Origin: Actinacidiphila acididurans
GTDB taxonomy: Bacteria > Actinomycetota > Actinomycetes > Streptomycetales > Streptomycetaceae
Length of the DNA: 64,000 nt
Assembly: GCF_016918855.1 (NCBI RefSeq)
Contig: NZ_JADKYB010000004.1
Location: forward strand, 310,001-374,000
Direction: 5' to 3'
A program made the position numbers and the translations under genes. Positions within the stretch are counted from its first letter, which is position 1. The number at the start of each line of letters is the position of its first letter. This document shows, piece after piece, positions 24,605-35,355 of this stretch. The notes beneath the pieces were generated by a model. It worked only from the letters and a program-made list of their open reading frames with translations, had not been told where the DNA came from and made no database searches.

Positions 24605-26311
24605 TTAGGAAGGCACGATATCCGGAGCGCCGAGCCGCGCGGCATCGGCGGTCAGGTCGTCGGGCTGCAACTGCGACTCCCGCTCGGCCTCAACCCGCTT
24701 TTCGTAGTAGGTGACTTCCTTGTCGATCCGGCTGTCGTCCCAGCCCAGCACGGGTGCCATCAGTTCGGCGGCCTCGCGGGCGCTGCGGGTGCCGCGGTCG
24801 AACGTCTCGATCGAGATACGGGTGCGTCGCGCCAGCACGTCGTCCAGATGCCGGGCGCTCTCGGCGCGGGCGGCGTACACGATCTCGGCCCGCAGGTAGT
24901 CGTCGGCCGCGGCCAGCGGCTCGCCGAGCGAGGGGTCCTCCTCGATCAGGGCGAGCACGTCCTCGCTGAGCGAGCCGTACCGGTTGAGCAGGTGCTCCAC
25001 CCGGGCGACGTGCACTCCGGTACGGGCGGAGGTGCGGGCGCGGGCGTTCCACAGCGCGTGGAAGCCCTCGGCGCCCAGCAGCGGGATGTCCTCGGTGACG
25101 CAGGGGGCGACCTTGCGGTCCAGGCCGTGCACGGCCTCGTCCACCGCGTCCTTGGCCATCACCCGGTAGGTGGTGAACTTGCCGCCGGCCACCACGACCA
25201 GCCCCGGCACCGGGTGGGCCACGGTGTGCTCGCGGGACAGCTTGCTGGTGGCGTCGGACTCGCCGGCCAGCAGCGGGCGCAGCCCGGCGTACACGCCCTG
25301 GACGTCGTCCCTGGTCAGCGGGGTGTTCAGCACCGAGTTGACGTGTTCGAGCACGTAGTCGATGTCGGCGCTGGAGGCTGCCGGGTGCGCCTTGTCCAGG
25401 TTCCAGTCGGTGTCGGTGGTGCCGACCAGCCAGTGCCGGCCCCACGGGATGACGAACAGCACGCTCTTCTCGGTGCGCAGGATGAGCCCGGTGGTGGAGT
25501 GGATCCGGTCCTTGGGCACCACCAGGTGGACGCCCTTGGAGGCGCGGACGTGGAACTGGCCGCGCTCGCCGATCAGGGCCTGGGTCTCGTCGGTCCACAC
25601 GCCGGTGGCGTTGACCACCTGGCGGGCCCGCACCTCGTACTCCTGGCGGGTCTCGACGTCCTGGACGCGGGCGCCGACCACCCGCTCGCCCTCGCGCAGG
25701 AAGGTGGTGACCCGGGCGGCGTTGGCGACCAGGGCGCCGTAGGAGGCGGCGGTGCGCGCGAGGGTGGCCACGAAGCGGGCGTCGTCGACCTGGGCGTCGT
25801 AGTACTGGAGGGCGCCGACCAGGGCGTCCTTGCGCAGCGCGGGCGCCACCCGCAGGGCGTGCTTGCGGGTCAGGTGGCGGTTGAGCGGCACGCCGCGGCC
25901 GTGCCCGGAGGAGACGGACATGATGTCGTAGAGGGCCACGCCGGAGCCCACGTAGAGCCGCTCCCAGCCGCGGTGCTGGAGCGGGTAGAGGAACGGCACC
26001 GGCTTGACCAGGTGCGGGGCGAGCCGCTGGAGCAGCAGGCCGCGTTCCTTCAGGGCCTCGCGGACCAGGGCGAAGTCCAGCATCTCCAGGTAGCGCAGGC
26101 CGCCGTGGATGAGCTTGCTGGCCTTGCTGGAGGTCCCCGAGGCCCAGTCACGGGCCTCGACCAGGCCGACGCTCAGGCCGCGGGTCGCGGCGTCCAGCGC
26201 GGTGCCGGCGCCCACCACCCCGCCCCCGACGACCAGGATGTCCAGCTCCTGCTCCGCCATCCGGGTGAGGTGCGCGGTGCGTTCCGCGGGGCCGAGTTCT
26301 GTCGTACGCAT
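24605..26311 (-). CDS. glpD: FAD-dependent glycerol-3-phosphate dehydrogenase
   Basis: Membrane-associated oxidation of glycerol-3-phosphate to dihydroxyacetone phosphate, feeding electrons to the quinone pool. It is 568 residues, typical length. The Rossmann FAD motif is LDILVVGGGVVGAGTALDAATRGLSVGLVEARD, followed by the family signature SGTSSKASKLIHGGLRYLE. Substrate-binding segments include VPKDRIHSTTGLILRTEKSVLFVIPWGRHWLVGTTDTDW and the GGKFTTYRVMA block. The C-terminal GlpD domain is helical. The ATG at 26311 follows GGAGG directly. It is upstream of, and probably co-transcribed with, the kinase cluster. Confidence 0.95.
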   Translation of the reverse strand: MRTTELGPAERTAHLTRMAEQELDILVVGGGVVGAGTALDAATRGLSVGLVEARDWASGTSSKASKLIHGGLRYLEMLDFALVREALKERGLLLQRLAPHLVKPVPFLYPLQHRGWERLYVGSGVALYDIMSVSSGHGRGVPLNRHLTRKHALRVAPALRKDALVGALQYYDAQVDDARFVATLARTAASYGALVANAARVTTFLREGERVVGARVQDVETRQEYEVRARQVVNATGVWTDETQALIGERGQFHVRASKGVHLVVPKDRIHSTTGLILRTEKSVLFVIPWGRHWLVGTTDTDWNLDKAHPAASSADIDYVLEHVNSVLNTPLTRDDVQGVYAGLRPLLAGESDATSKLSREHTVAHPVPGLVVVAGGKFTTYRVMAKDAVDEAVHGLDRKVAPCVTEDIPLLGAEGFHALWNARARTSARTGVHVARVEHLLNRYGSLSEDVLALIEEDPSLGEPLAAADDYLRAEIVYAARAESARHLDDVLARRTRISIETFDRGTRSAREAAELMAPVLGWDDSRIDKEVTYYEKRVEAERESQLQPDDLTADAARLGAPDIVPS

Positions 26312-26614
26312 CCTGCCTCCGTGCCTGCTCGGGGCCTGCTCGCTGGCCTGCCTGCGGCCTGATCGTGCGCCTGCTTCGGCGGTCGGGGTGGCTCTCCTTC
26401 GATAGTGACCGGGGCGCGGCCCGGCGGCCACCCCGGTGGGGTACGGGGCGGGTGTGCGGCGCGCCGCACGGTCATATCACTGATTTGTCTGGTTAGCCTG
26501 TTTTCGAGCTTTTGCTGAGCCCAAGGGAGTGGTGGCCCCGGACCCGGCGGCCGGGGCCCTTGCACGCACAGGCGACCGGGCGCCCGGTGCGCCGGCCGGC
26601 GAGAGGACGGACCG
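26312..26614. other. Divergent promoter region, glpD / nucleotide-sugar dehydrogenase
   Basis: 303 bp. An AT-richer patch at 26472-26516 probably holds promoters. A perfect 8-bp hairpin GGCCCCGG (26534-26541) / CCGGGGCC (26551-26558) lies in the 5' leader of the plus-strand gene, about 57 nt before its start. No additional gene. Confidence 0.5.
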
Positions 26615-27898
26615 ATGCCCGCAGGACCGGTGGCCGCAGACCTGGCCGTACTCGGGCTCGGCCGGCCCGGGCTGCCCCTGGCGCAGGCCGCGACCGTCGC
26701 CGGGCTGGGCGTCGTCGGCTGGGACCCCGATCCGGTGGTGGCCGCGGCGGTCGCGGCCGGCCGTGATCCGTCGGGTGCGCTGACCGCGGCCGAGCTGCGC
26801 CGGATGCTGGCCGCGGGGTTCCGGGCCACCGCCGACCCGGCGGTGCTGGGGCGGGCGCGGACCGCGGTGATCTGCGTGCCCGCCGTGCCCGGCGAGGACC
26901 GGGTGCCGGACCTGGGCGCGGTGGAGCGGGCGGCGCGGGCGCTGGCCGGGTCCCTGCGCCCGTACACCACGGTGGTACTGGAGTCGGCGGTGCACCCGGG
27001 TACCACCGAGGGCTTCCTGCGCCCGCTGCTGGAGGCCGGGGGGCTGACCGCCGGGCGGGACTTCCACCTGGCCTACTCCCCCAGCCGGCTCGACCCCGGC
27101 AACCGGGACTTTCCGGCGGCCGCCGTGCCCAAGGTGGTGGGCGGCCTCACCCCGGCCTGTACGGAGGCGGCCGCGGCCTGCTACGGCCGGTTCACCGAGC
27201 GGATCGTGCGGGCCCGCGGCATCCGCGAGGCGGAGGCGGTCAAGCTGCTGGAGACCAACTACCGGCACGTCAACATCGCTTTCGCCAACGAGATGGCGGT
27301 CTTCTGCCACGACCTGGGGGTGGACGTGTGGGACGTGATCCGGTGCGCGGAGACCAAGCCGTTCGGGTTCCAGGCGTTCCGGCCCGGGCCCGGGGTCGGC
27401 GGGCCCGGGGTCGCGCTGGACCCGGTGGCGGCGCCGGCCTTCGCGGCGGCGCGCGTGCGGACGCCCGGCCATCCGCTGCGGATGGTGGAGCTCGCGCAGG
27501 AGATCAACGGCCGCATGCCGCGGTACGTCGTCCAGCGCGCCGCCGCCCTGCTCAACGAGCACGGCAAGTCGCTGCGCGGCGCCCGGGTGCTGCTGCTCGG
27601 CGTCACCTACAAGGCAGACCTCGCCGACCAGGAGGGGGCGCCGGCCCGCGAGATCGGCACGCGACTGATCGAGATGGGCGCGAATCTGGCCTACCACGAC
27701 CCCTACGTCCCCCAGTGGCGCGTGCTGGACCGTCCCGTGCCCCGCGCCGACTCGCTCTGGGAAGCCGCCGCCGAAGCCGACCTGACGCTGCTTCTCCAGC
27801 ACCACCGCACCTACGACTTGCAGTCCCTGGCGGTCAAGGCGCAGCTTCTGCTCGACACCCGCGGCGCGACCCCGGCCGGGTCGGCGGCCCGCCTCTGA
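26615..27898 (+). CDS. Nucleotide-sugar dehydrogenase-like protein lacking the catalytic cysteine
   Basis: A 427-residue member of the UDP-glucose/UDP-ManNAc/GDP-mannose dehydrogenase superfamily. It has an N-terminal NAD-binding fold (LAVLGLGRPGLPLAQAATVAG), the central segment EAVKLLETNYRHVNIAFANEMAVFCHDLGVDVWDVI with the conserved Lys and Asn, and a C-terminal domain (GARVLLLGVTYKADLADQEGAPAREIGTRL). The active-site motif normally written GPGVGGHCIPVDP reads GPGVGGPGVALDP, so both the His and the catalytic thiol Cys are missing. Either the enzyme is inactive or altered, or it does only part of the two-step oxidation. The ATG at 26615 follows GAGAGGA. Confidence 0.85.
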   Translation: MPAGPVAADLAVLGLGRPGLPLAQAATVAGLGVVGWDPDPVVAAAVAAGRDPSGALTAAELRRMLAAGFRATADPAVLGRARTAVICVPAVPGEDRVPDLGAVERAARALAGSLRPYTTVVLESAVHPGTTEGFLRPLLEAGGLTAGRDFHLAYSPSRLDPGNRDFPAAAVPKVVGGLTPACTEAAAACYGRFTERIVRARGIREAEAVKLLETNYRHVNIAFANEMAVFCHDLGVDVWDVIRCAETKPFGFQAFRPGPGVGGPGVALDPVAAPAFAAARVRTPGHPLRMVELAQEINGRMPRYVVQRAAALLNEHGKSLRGARVLLLGVTYKADLADQEGAPAREIGTRLIEMGANLAYHDPYVPQWRVLDRPVPRADSLWEAAAEADLTLLLQHHRTYDLQSLAVKAQLLLDTRGATPAGSAARL

Positions 27899-28062
27899 CC
27901 TGTGCCGGGGCCCGGTCGGGCACGGTTGGCATGTGGTGGTCCTGTAACGACCGCATCAATCGGCTTGCCCGGTCGTCGTACCGCCCTGCTAGATTCCGGC
28001 GTCACCGTGGCGCTCCGCAGGGTTCGCGCGGCGCCATCACCATTCATTCGGGGGAACTTCGC

Positions 28063-28665
28063 GTGAGCTCCAACTTCACGCCGCCTTCGGGCGGCCAGAA
28101 TCCGTATGCCCAGCAGCAGCCGTACGGCCCGCCGGCCGCGGCTCCGTCGCCGTACGCCGCCGGCCCGGTCCCCGGCCAGCCGGGCCACCCCGCGCCCGCC
28201 TGGGCACCGCCCGTCCCCGTCGCCGCCCGGCGCGACAACGTCGCCCTCGGCATCCTGGCCGGCGTCGCGGTCATGCTGGTCGCGATCTTCGCCTACGCGG
28301 GCATCATGCGGGCCATGGCCAAGGACGACGGCCACTACTCCGAGGTCGGCTACATCGCCATCGTCGTCGGCCTCCTGGTCGGCGCCGCCATCGGCAAAGT
28401 GGGCGGCCGCAACCCCGCCCTCCCCGTGGCCGGCCTCGTCCTGGCCGTCCTTGGCGTCTTCTTCGGCGAGATCTTCGGCCTCGCCATGATCGCCAGCCAC
28501 TACGCTTCCCTGTCCGGCCAGTCCATCTCCTGGTTCTCCGTCCTCACCCAGCACTTCGGCGACGTCTTCCGCCAGTGGAAGCACGACTTCGACGTGAAGA
28601 CCTTCCTCTTCCTCGCCCTGGCCGGCCTCGAAGGCTTCGTCGTCACCCGCCGCGTGGCCGGCTGA
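28063..28665 (+). CDS. Proline-rich four-helix membrane protein
   Basis: A 200-residue protein. An N-terminal ~50-residue Pro/Tyr/Gln/Ala-rich cytoplasmic segment (YAQQQPYGPPA...) is followed by four hydrophobic segments. These include VALGILAGVAVMLVAIFAYAGI, VGYIAIVVGLLVGAAIGKVGG and LPVAGLVLAVLGVFFGEIFGLAMIAS. The GTG at 28063 follows GGGGAA, and the N-terminus MSSNFTPP is typical of such proteins. Codon use ends mostly in C, unlike many neighbours. Function unknown. Confidence 0.75.
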   Translation: MSSNFTPPSGGQNPYAQQQPYGPPAAAPSPYAAGPVPGQPGHPAPAWAPPVPVAARRDNVALGILAGVAVMLVAIFAYAGIMRAMAKDDGHYSEVGYIAIVVGLLVGAAIGKVGGRNPALPVAGLVLAVLGVFFGEIFGLAMIASHYASLSGQSISWFSVLTQHFGDVFRQWKHDFDVKTFLFLALAGLEGFVVTRRVAG

Positions 28666-28682
28666 TCCTTCGCCCTTCACGC

Positions 28683-28716
28683 CGGTGGCCCCGTACCTTT
28701 TGGTACAGGGCCACCG
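28683..28716. terminator. Bidirectional terminator
   Basis: Stem CGGTGGCCC..GTACC (28683-28697) pairs with GGTAC.GGGCCACCG (28702-28716), with a T-rich loop. It is placed between a plus-strand membrane protein gene and the minus-strand toxin gene. Confidence 0.7.
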
Positions 28717-28727
28717 ATGCGTCACCG

Positions 28728-29147
28728 TCACACCTTGGCGACGACGATCCTGTCCGGGAGCAGGCGCTCCAAGTCGTCCACGTCCGAGGTGAAGACCGTG
28801 ACGTGCCCACGCTGTTGGAGGGCGACGACAGCGAGCACCGCGTCGATGGCGTACTTGTGGCCGTGCAGGTTCGCGTCGGCCAGCAGGCGCCGCGCCTGAC
28901 GGGCCTCGGCCTTGCCGACCTCGGCAACGGTGACGCGGGAGAGAACCCAGTCCCAGCGGCGTTCGCCGATGCGGCCGTCGTGGGCCTCGACCAGGGCCAT
29001 GGGCGAGGTCACGACGACAGCGGCACCACCGACGGCGGCTTCGAGCCGACGGATCATGGTCCGATCACCCCGCACGGCCAGCGACAGGGCCTCACTGTCC
29101 AGAACGAACGTCCGCGAGGCGACGGGCTGGGCAGAACTCTTGGTCAT
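28728..29147 (-). CDS. PIN-domain protein, probable VapC-type toxin
   Basis: A 139-residue PIN nuclease fold. Acidic residues expected at the metal site are in FVLDSEALSLAV, VEAHDG, YAIDAVLAVVAL and FTSDVDDLERLL. It probably cleaves RNA when free of antitoxin. Its ATG (29145-29147) overlaps the stop of the upstream antitoxin gene by 4 nt, the usual order for VapBC operons. It lies between ordinary chromosomal genes with no mobile-element trace nearby. Confidence 0.85.
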   Translation of the reverse strand: MTKSSAQPVASRTFVLDSEALSLAVRGDRTMIRRLEAAVGGAAVVVTSPMALVEAHDGRIGERRWDWVLSRVTVAEVGKAEARQARRLLADANLHGHKYAIDAVLAVVALQQRGHVTVFTSDVDDLERLLPDRIVVAKV

Positions 29148-29425
29148 GCGGCATTCTCGTGGTGGCTCGCAGCCGCGGCCTGACGGCGGCGCTCGTGCTC
29201 GGCGTCAAGCGCCGCGATCTCCTCCGCGGCCGCCGCACGCTCCTCGTCGGTCAGCGGACCGTATTCCTCCTGAAGCCACTCGACCAGTTCGCCCAGCAGG
29301 TCACGGTCGTGCTTGGCTCGCAGAGCTTCCGTGACGTACGCCGACAGACCCCGTTCGGCCGCGTGAGGACGGATCTCCTCGAGCAGGTCCTCCGGGATCG
29401 TCACCGTCACCTTTTTCGTCGCCAT
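29144..29425 (-). CDS. Ribbon-helix-helix-like antitoxin, probable VapB type
   Basis: A 93-residue protein. The N-terminal MATKKVTVTIPEDLLEEIRPHAAERGLSAYVTEALRAK is a CopG/Arc-like DNA-binding ribbon-helix-helix. The acidic Ala/Glu-rich helical C-terminus (DEERAAAAEEIAALDAEHERRRQ) should wrap the toxin. The start could instead be the in-frame ATG at 29437; neither start has a strong RBS, and 29425 gives the cleaner domain start. It is expected to repress its own promoter together with the toxin. Confidence 0.83.
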   Translation of the reverse strand: MATKKVTVTIPEDLLEEIRPHAAERGLSAYVTEALRAKHDRDLLGELVEWLQEEYGPLTDEERAAAAEEIAALDAEHERRRQAAAASHHENAA

Positions 29426-29493
29426 ACTCGCCACCATACCGGCAGCGCAAAGCCCTATCGTCCGGTTTTCCGGAGATTCCTACGAAAGGATGA

Positions 29494-30615
29494 TCACCGG
29501 TGGTGGGTCGGGGACACCGTGACCTCGACGCGCTGGAATTCCTTCAGGTCGGAGTAGCCGGTGGTGGCCATGGAGCGGCGGAGGGCGCCGAAGAAGTTCA
29601 TGGAGCCGTCGGGGGCGTGGGAGGGGCCGAGGAGGATTTCCTCGGTGGAGCCCGTCGTGCCGAGGTTCATCCGCTTGCCGCGCGGGAGTTCGGGGTTGAC
29701 CGCCTCCATGCCCCAGTGGAAGCCGCGGCCGGGCGCGTCGGTGGCGCGGGCCAGGGGCGAGCCCATCATGACCGCGTCCGCGCCGCAGGCGATCGCCTTG
29801 GGGAGGTCGCCGCTGGCGCCGAAGCCGCCGTCGGCGATCACGTGCACGTACCGCCCGCCGGACTCGTCCATGTAGTCGCGCCGCGCGGCGGCCACGTCGG
29901 CCACCGCCGTGGCCATCGGCACCTGGATGCCGAGCACGCTGCGGGTGGTGTGCGCGGCCCCGCCGCCGAAGCCGACCAGCACCCCGGCCGCCCCGGTCCG
30001 CATCAGGTGCAGCGCCGCGGTGTACGTCGCGCAGCCGCCGACGATCACCGGCACGTCCAGCTCGTAGATGAACTGCTTGAGGTTCAGCGGCTCGTGCGAC
30101 CCGCTGACGTGCTCGGCCGAGACCGTGGTGCCGCGGATGACGAAGAGGTCCACCCCGGCGTCCACCACGGCCTTGGAGAACTGCGCGGTCCGCTGCGGCG
30201 AGAGCGCCGCCGCGGTCACCACCCCGGCCTCGCGCACCTCCTTGATCCGCTGCCCGATCAGCTCCTCGCGGATCGGCGCCGCGTAGATCTCCTGGAGCCG
30301 GCTGGTCGCCCGCGTGTCGTCCAGCTCGGCGATCTCGGCCAGCAGCGGCTCGGGATCGTCGTACCGGGTCCACAGACCCTCCAGGTTGAGCACCGCGAGC
30401 CCGCCCAGGTTGCCGATCCGGATCGCCGTCTCCGGCGAGACCACCGAGTCCATGGGCGCCGCGAGGAACGGCAACTCGAACCGGTACGCGTCGATCTGCC
30501 AGGCGATCGAGACCTCCTCGGGGTCCCGGGTGCGCCGGCTCGGCACCACGGCGATGTCGTCGAAGGCGTACGCCCTGCGGCCCCGCTTGCCCCGCCCGAT
30601 CTCGATCTCAGTCAC
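29494..30615 (-). CDS. guaB3: GuaB3-family IMP dehydrogenase-like protein
   Basis: A 373-residue protein of the IMPDH/GMP reductase barrel family, without CBS domains. Motifs: FDDIAVVPSRRT, FLAAPMDSVVSPETA, the nucleotide-binding GGFGASGDLPKAIACGADAVMMGSPLA, and RGFHWGMEAVNPELPRG. This layout matches the actinobacterial guaB3 group that sits beside guaB. The GTG at 30615 yields MTEIEIGRGKRGRRAYAFDD, the standard N-terminus; no strong RBS is visible. The exact reaction of GuaB3 has been debated. True guaB lies about 1.7 kb away. Confidence 0.93.
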   Translation of the reverse strand: MTEIEIGRGKRGRRAYAFDDIAVVPSRRTRDPEEVSIAWQIDAYRFELPFLAAPMDSVVSPETAIRIGNLGGLAVLNLEGLWTRYDDPEPLLAEIAELDDTRATSRLQEIYAAPIREELIGQRIKEVREAGVVTAAALSPQRTAQFSKAVVDAGVDLFVIRGTTVSAEHVSGSHEPLNLKQFIYELDVPVIVGGCATYTAALHLMRTGAAGVLVGFGGGAAHTTRSVLGIQVPMATAVADVAAARRDYMDESGGRYVHVIADGGFGASGDLPKAIACGADAVMMGSPLARATDAPGRGFHWGMEAVNPELPRGKRMNLGTTGSTEEILLGPSHAPDGSMNFFGALRRSMATTGYSDLKEFQRVEVTVSPTHHR

Positions 30616-30788
30616 AACCCGCGCCTCTCTGTCCTGGCCATGCGCCCCAAGTATCCCGCACACCGTGTCGGGCGTGCCCGCCCCGGCACCCCCGACCGCG
30701 CGGCGGCGTGACAGGGGTGCCCCGGGGCAGACGACCGGCGACCGGGACCGGCCGCACCGGACGGGCCGGGCGAAGCCAGGGAGGGACG

Positions 30789-31676
30789 ATGTCGTCGCAT
30801 TCGCACGTACGCGGCCTGTGGACGGGTGCACCGCGCCGCGCCGGCCGGAACAGAGGCCGGACCGCCGGCCGTACCACCGGCAAGGGGCAGGCGGGCCGGC
30901 GCGCGCTCGGCCCCGCGGGGCGCGCCGGATTCGCCGCCCGCGGCGTGATCTACGTCCTGGTCGGCATCCTGGCGCTGCGCATCGCCTTCGGGCACCGCGG
31001 CGAGGCGGACCGGCAGGGCGCCCTCCAGCAGATCGCGACGCGGCCGTTCGGCACCGTGCTGCTGTGGCTGCTGGCCGCCGGCTTCGCGGGGATGGCGCTG
31101 TGGCGCGCGGCCCAGGTGTTCCCCCGGGCCTTCGGCGGCCGTGGCGGCAGCCGCAAGAAGGGGACGCGGGCGATGAACGCGGTCCGCGCGGCCTTCTACG
31201 CCGCGGTCTGCTGGGGCACCGCCGCCTACGCCGCGGGCAGCGGCGGCTCCGGCAACAGCAACACCCAGTCCCGGGACTGGACGGCCTCCGCGCTGAAACT
31301 GCCGGCCGGCCGCCTGCTGGTCGGCGCGGCGGGCTGCGCCCTGATCGCGGCCGGCGCGGCCGTGGCGGTACGCGCCTGGCAGCGGCGCTTCCTGCGCAAG
31401 CTGGACACCGGGCGGATGAGCCGCCGGGAGCGGCGCGTGGTCACTTTCTGCGGCACGGCGGGCGGGATCGCCCGGGGCGCGGTCTTCGCCGGCGCCGGGG
31501 TGTTCGTCCTGACCGCGGCGGTGCGCTACGACCCCGGCCGGGCCAAGGGCATGGACGCCACCCTGCGCAGCTTCGCCGGCACCTCGGCCGGGCCCTGGCT
31601 GCTCGTGGCGGTCGCCGCCGGGCTGGTGCTGTTCGGCCTGTTCTCCTTCGCCTCCGCCCGCTGGCGCCGGGTGTGA
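30789..31676 (+). CDS. DUF1206 membrane protein
   Basis: A 295-residue integral membrane protein. After a basic, Arg-rich N-terminus of ~40 residues come six hydrophobic segments arranged as three related pairs, each starting with a Gly-Phe/Gly-Ile-Ala-Arg-Gly type motif. These are AGFAARGVIYVLVGILALRIAFG, NAVRAAFYAAVCWGTAAYA and TAGGIARGAVFAGAGVFVLTAA, the hallmark of DUF1206. Function unknown. The ATG at 30789 follows AGGGAGGGAC. Confidence 0.85.
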   Translation: MSSHSHVRGLWTGAPRRAGRNRGRTAGRTTGKGQAGRRALGPAGRAGFAARGVIYVLVGILALRIAFGHRGEADRQGALQQIATRPFGTVLLWLLAAGFAGMALWRAAQVFPRAFGGRGGSRKKGTRAMNAVRAAFYAAVCWGTAAYAAGSGGSGNSNTQSRDWTASALKLPAGRLLVGAAGCALIAAGAAVAVRAWQRRFLRKLDTGRMSRRERRVVTFCGTAGGIARGAVFAGAGVFVLTAAVRYDPGRAKGMDATLRSFAGTSAGPWLLVAVAAGLVLFGLFSFASARWRRV

Positions 31677-31682
31677 CGGCTC

Positions 31683-31724
31683 GCCCGCCGGCGCCGGGTG
31701 CGCCGGCACCCCGCCCCGGCGGGC
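31683..31724. terminator. Hairpin between convergent genes
   Basis: GCCCGCCGG (31683-31691) pairs with CCGGCGGGC (31716-31724). Inner GC-rich pairings are possible. It lies just after the DUF1206 stop. Confidence 0.55.
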
Positions 31725-31779
31725 GCGGCCACCGCAAAGCGATGTGCGGCGCGCGCCCGCCGATGCGCGGGGCTACGGC

Positions 31780-31998
31780 TCAGCGCGAGCGGCCGGCCTG
31801 CGCGGGGATCTCGGGGACGGGGAACTCGCCCGCCTTCACACCCGCCAGGAAGGCGTCCCACACCTGGGCCGGGAAGACCAGTTCAGGGCCGTCCGGGTCG
31901 CGGGCGTCGCGCACCAGCCGCATCTTGAAGTCGGCGTCCCCGACCTCGATGGCGCCGCTGTCCTCACCACCGCCGTACGAAGACCTGTGCCACCGCAT
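31780..31998 (-). CDS. DUF397-domain protein
   Basis: A 72-residue protein matching the DUF397 pattern: MRWHRSSYGGGEDSGAIEVGD near the N-terminus, then VRDARDPDGPELVFPAQVWDAFLAGVKAGEF. DUF397 proteins usually sit next to a Scr1/BldB-associated helix-turn-helix regulator. None is adjacent here, so this copy is an orphan. The ATG at 31998 was chosen because it begins the domain and has GGGGGGAG upstream. Confidence 0.87.
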   Translation of the reverse strand: MRWHRSSYGGGEDSGAIEVGDADFKMRLVRDARDPDGPELVFPAQVWDAFLAGVKAGEFPVPEIPAQAGRSR

Positions 31999-32300
31999 GG
32001 CTCCCCCCTCGCCTGCCTCTCCCGCTCCCCCGGCGCGGGCCCGCGCCCGCCCGGAACCGCCGCGCCCGGTCCGGCGCGGCCTCGTCGATGAGGGGACTAC
32101 CCGTCCCGCGCCGGGCCAGTCCTGTCCGGCCGCCCGCAACGCCGGGAACGGCAACACGGAAGCAGCCGCGCCCGGACCCGGCGATCGGAATCAGCCGGAT
32201 CCGGGCGCGGCCCGGGACGGACGAGGTACTGCCGGAGAACCGGAAGCAGCAGCCGGAAGGAGAACCGGAAGAGCGGGAAGGCCCCGGCGGCGGCCGGGAA

Positions 32301-33902
<1,602 letters not shown>

Positions 33903-33916
33903 TCACGCCACCCGGA

Positions 33917-34678
33917 TCACGCCGTCAATCCGCGGGCATCCGACGTTCCCGCGCTGCTCTCCTCGGCAATGGCGCGCAGCCGGCTGAGCGCGCGGTGCTG
34001 CGCCACTCGTACCGCTCCGGGCGACATCCCGAGCACCTGTCCGGTCTCCTCGGCCGACAGCCCCACGGCCACCCGCAGGAGCACCAGCTCGCGCAGATGG
34101 TTCGGCAGCCGCTCCAGCAGCTTCCTGGCCCAGGCCGCGTCGCTGTTGAGCAGCGCGCGCTCCTCGGGGCCGAGCGAGTCGTCGGGTTTCTCCGGCATCT
34201 GGTCCGACGGGACCGCGGTGGAGCCGGGCCCGCGCATCGCGGCGCGCTGCAGATCGGCGACCTTGTGGGCGGCGATGGAGACGACGAACGCCTCGAACGG
34301 CCGCCCCAGGTCCCGGTAGCGCGGCAAGGCACAGAGCACCGCGAGACAGACCTCCTGTGCGAGGTCGTCCACGAAGTGCCGTGCTTCGCCGGGCAGCCGG
34401 GACAGCTTGGTGCGGCAGTACCGCTCCGCCAGCGGGTGCACATGCGCGAGCAGTTCGTGCGTGGCCCGCTGGTCCCCGTCTGCCGCGCGGCGAACGAGGG
34501 CACCGATGGCAGGGGTGTCGTCGTCGCGCATCCACCCATGGTGCCTCGCCCGCGGACGTTCCGCCGCATCGCGGCGGGACTTCTGCACCGAAGCGTTATG
34601 AGCGGCCGAAGCCGCAGACGTTGTCTCCGCCATCTGAGGCCCCCGCCGATCCCCGAGGAAGTCCATACCCTCAAGCAT
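33917..34678 (-). CDS. shbA: ECF-type sigma factor ShbA
   Basis: A sigma-70-family factor of up to 253 residues. Region 2 is [63 protein letters not shown], and region 4 is [53 protein letters not shown]. Its position between guaB and bldM identifies it as the ShbA orthologue, which in S. griseus is known to drive the principal sigma gene hrdB. The start at 34678 is chosen for its strong GGGGGAGGA site; in-frame ATGs at 34666, 34633 and 34531 are alternatives. The N-terminal ~80 residues are outside the sigma domains. Confidence 0.9.
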   Translation of the reverse strand: MLEGMDFLGDRRGPQMAETTSAASAAHNASVQKSRRDAAERPRARHHGWMRDDDTPAIGALVRRAADGDQRATHELLAHVHPLAERYCRTKLSRLPGEARHFVDDLAQEVCLAVLCALPRYRDLGRPFEAFVVSIAAHKVADLQRAAMRGPGSTAVPSDQMPEKPDDSLGPEERALLNSDAAWARKLLERLPNHLRELVLLRVAVGLSAEETGQVLGMSPGAVRVAQHRALSRLRAIAEESSAGTSDARGLTA

Positions 34679-34743
34679 GCGTCCTCCCCCGGGAAACCGA
34701 GGACTCGCGGCCGACTTCGCCCTTCCGAGCGCCCCCGGTACGG

Positions 34744-35355
34744 TTAACGGACCAGGCCCCAGCGGAAGCCGAGCGCCACGGCGTGCGCGCGGTCGGAGGC
34801 GCCGAGTTTCTTGAACAGCCGCCTGGCGTGCGTCTTGACGGTGTCCTCCGACAGGAACAGCTCACGGCCGATCTCGGCGTTGGACCGTCCGTGGCTCATC
34901 CCTTCCAGTACTTGGATCTCGCGGGCGGTGAGCGTGGGCGCGGCGCCCATCTCGGCCGAGCGCAGCCGGCGCGGGGCGAGCCGCCACGTCGGGTCGGCCA
35001 GCGCCTGCGTGACGGTGGCCCGCAATTCGGCGCGGGAGGCGTCCTTGTGCAGGTAGCCGCGGGCGCCGGCGGCGACGGCGAGCGCGACCCCGTCCAGGTC
35101 CTCGGCGACGGTGAGCATGATGATGCGGGCGCCGGGGTCGGCGGACAGCAGCCGCCGTACGGTCTCCACCCCGCCCAGGCCCGGCATGCGGACGTCCATC
35201 AGGATGAGGTCCGAACGGTCCGCGCCCCAGCGGCGCAGCACCTCCTCGCCGTTGGCCGCGGTGGTTACGCGCTCGACGCCGGGCACGGTCGCCACCGCGC
35301 GGCGCAGGGCCTCTCGGGCGAGCGGGGAGTCGTCGCAGACGAGAACGGAAGTCAT
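34744..35355 (-). CDS. bldM: Orphan response regulator BldM
   Basis: A 203-residue developmental regulator, the same length as S. coelicolor BldM. It has an N-terminal receiver-like domain ([50 protein letters not shown]) and a C-terminal LuxR-type DNA-binding domain ([44 protein letters not shown]). BldM is known to act as a homodimer and as a heterodimer with WhiI at early and late sporulation promoters. No histidine kinase is adjacent. The ATG at 35355 follows a GGGGGGCGG stretch; an upstream in-frame extension exists. It is divergent from whiD. Confidence 0.96.
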   Translation of the reverse strand: MTSVLVCDDSPLAREALRRAVATVPGVERVTTAANGEEVLRRWGADRSDLILMDVRMPGLGGVETVRRLLSADPGARIIMLTVAEDLDGVALAVAAGARGYLHKDASRAELRATVTQALADPTWRLAPRRLRSAEMGAAPTLTAREIQVLEGMSHGRSNAEIGRELFLSEDTVKTHARRLFKKLGASDRAHAVALGFRWGLVR

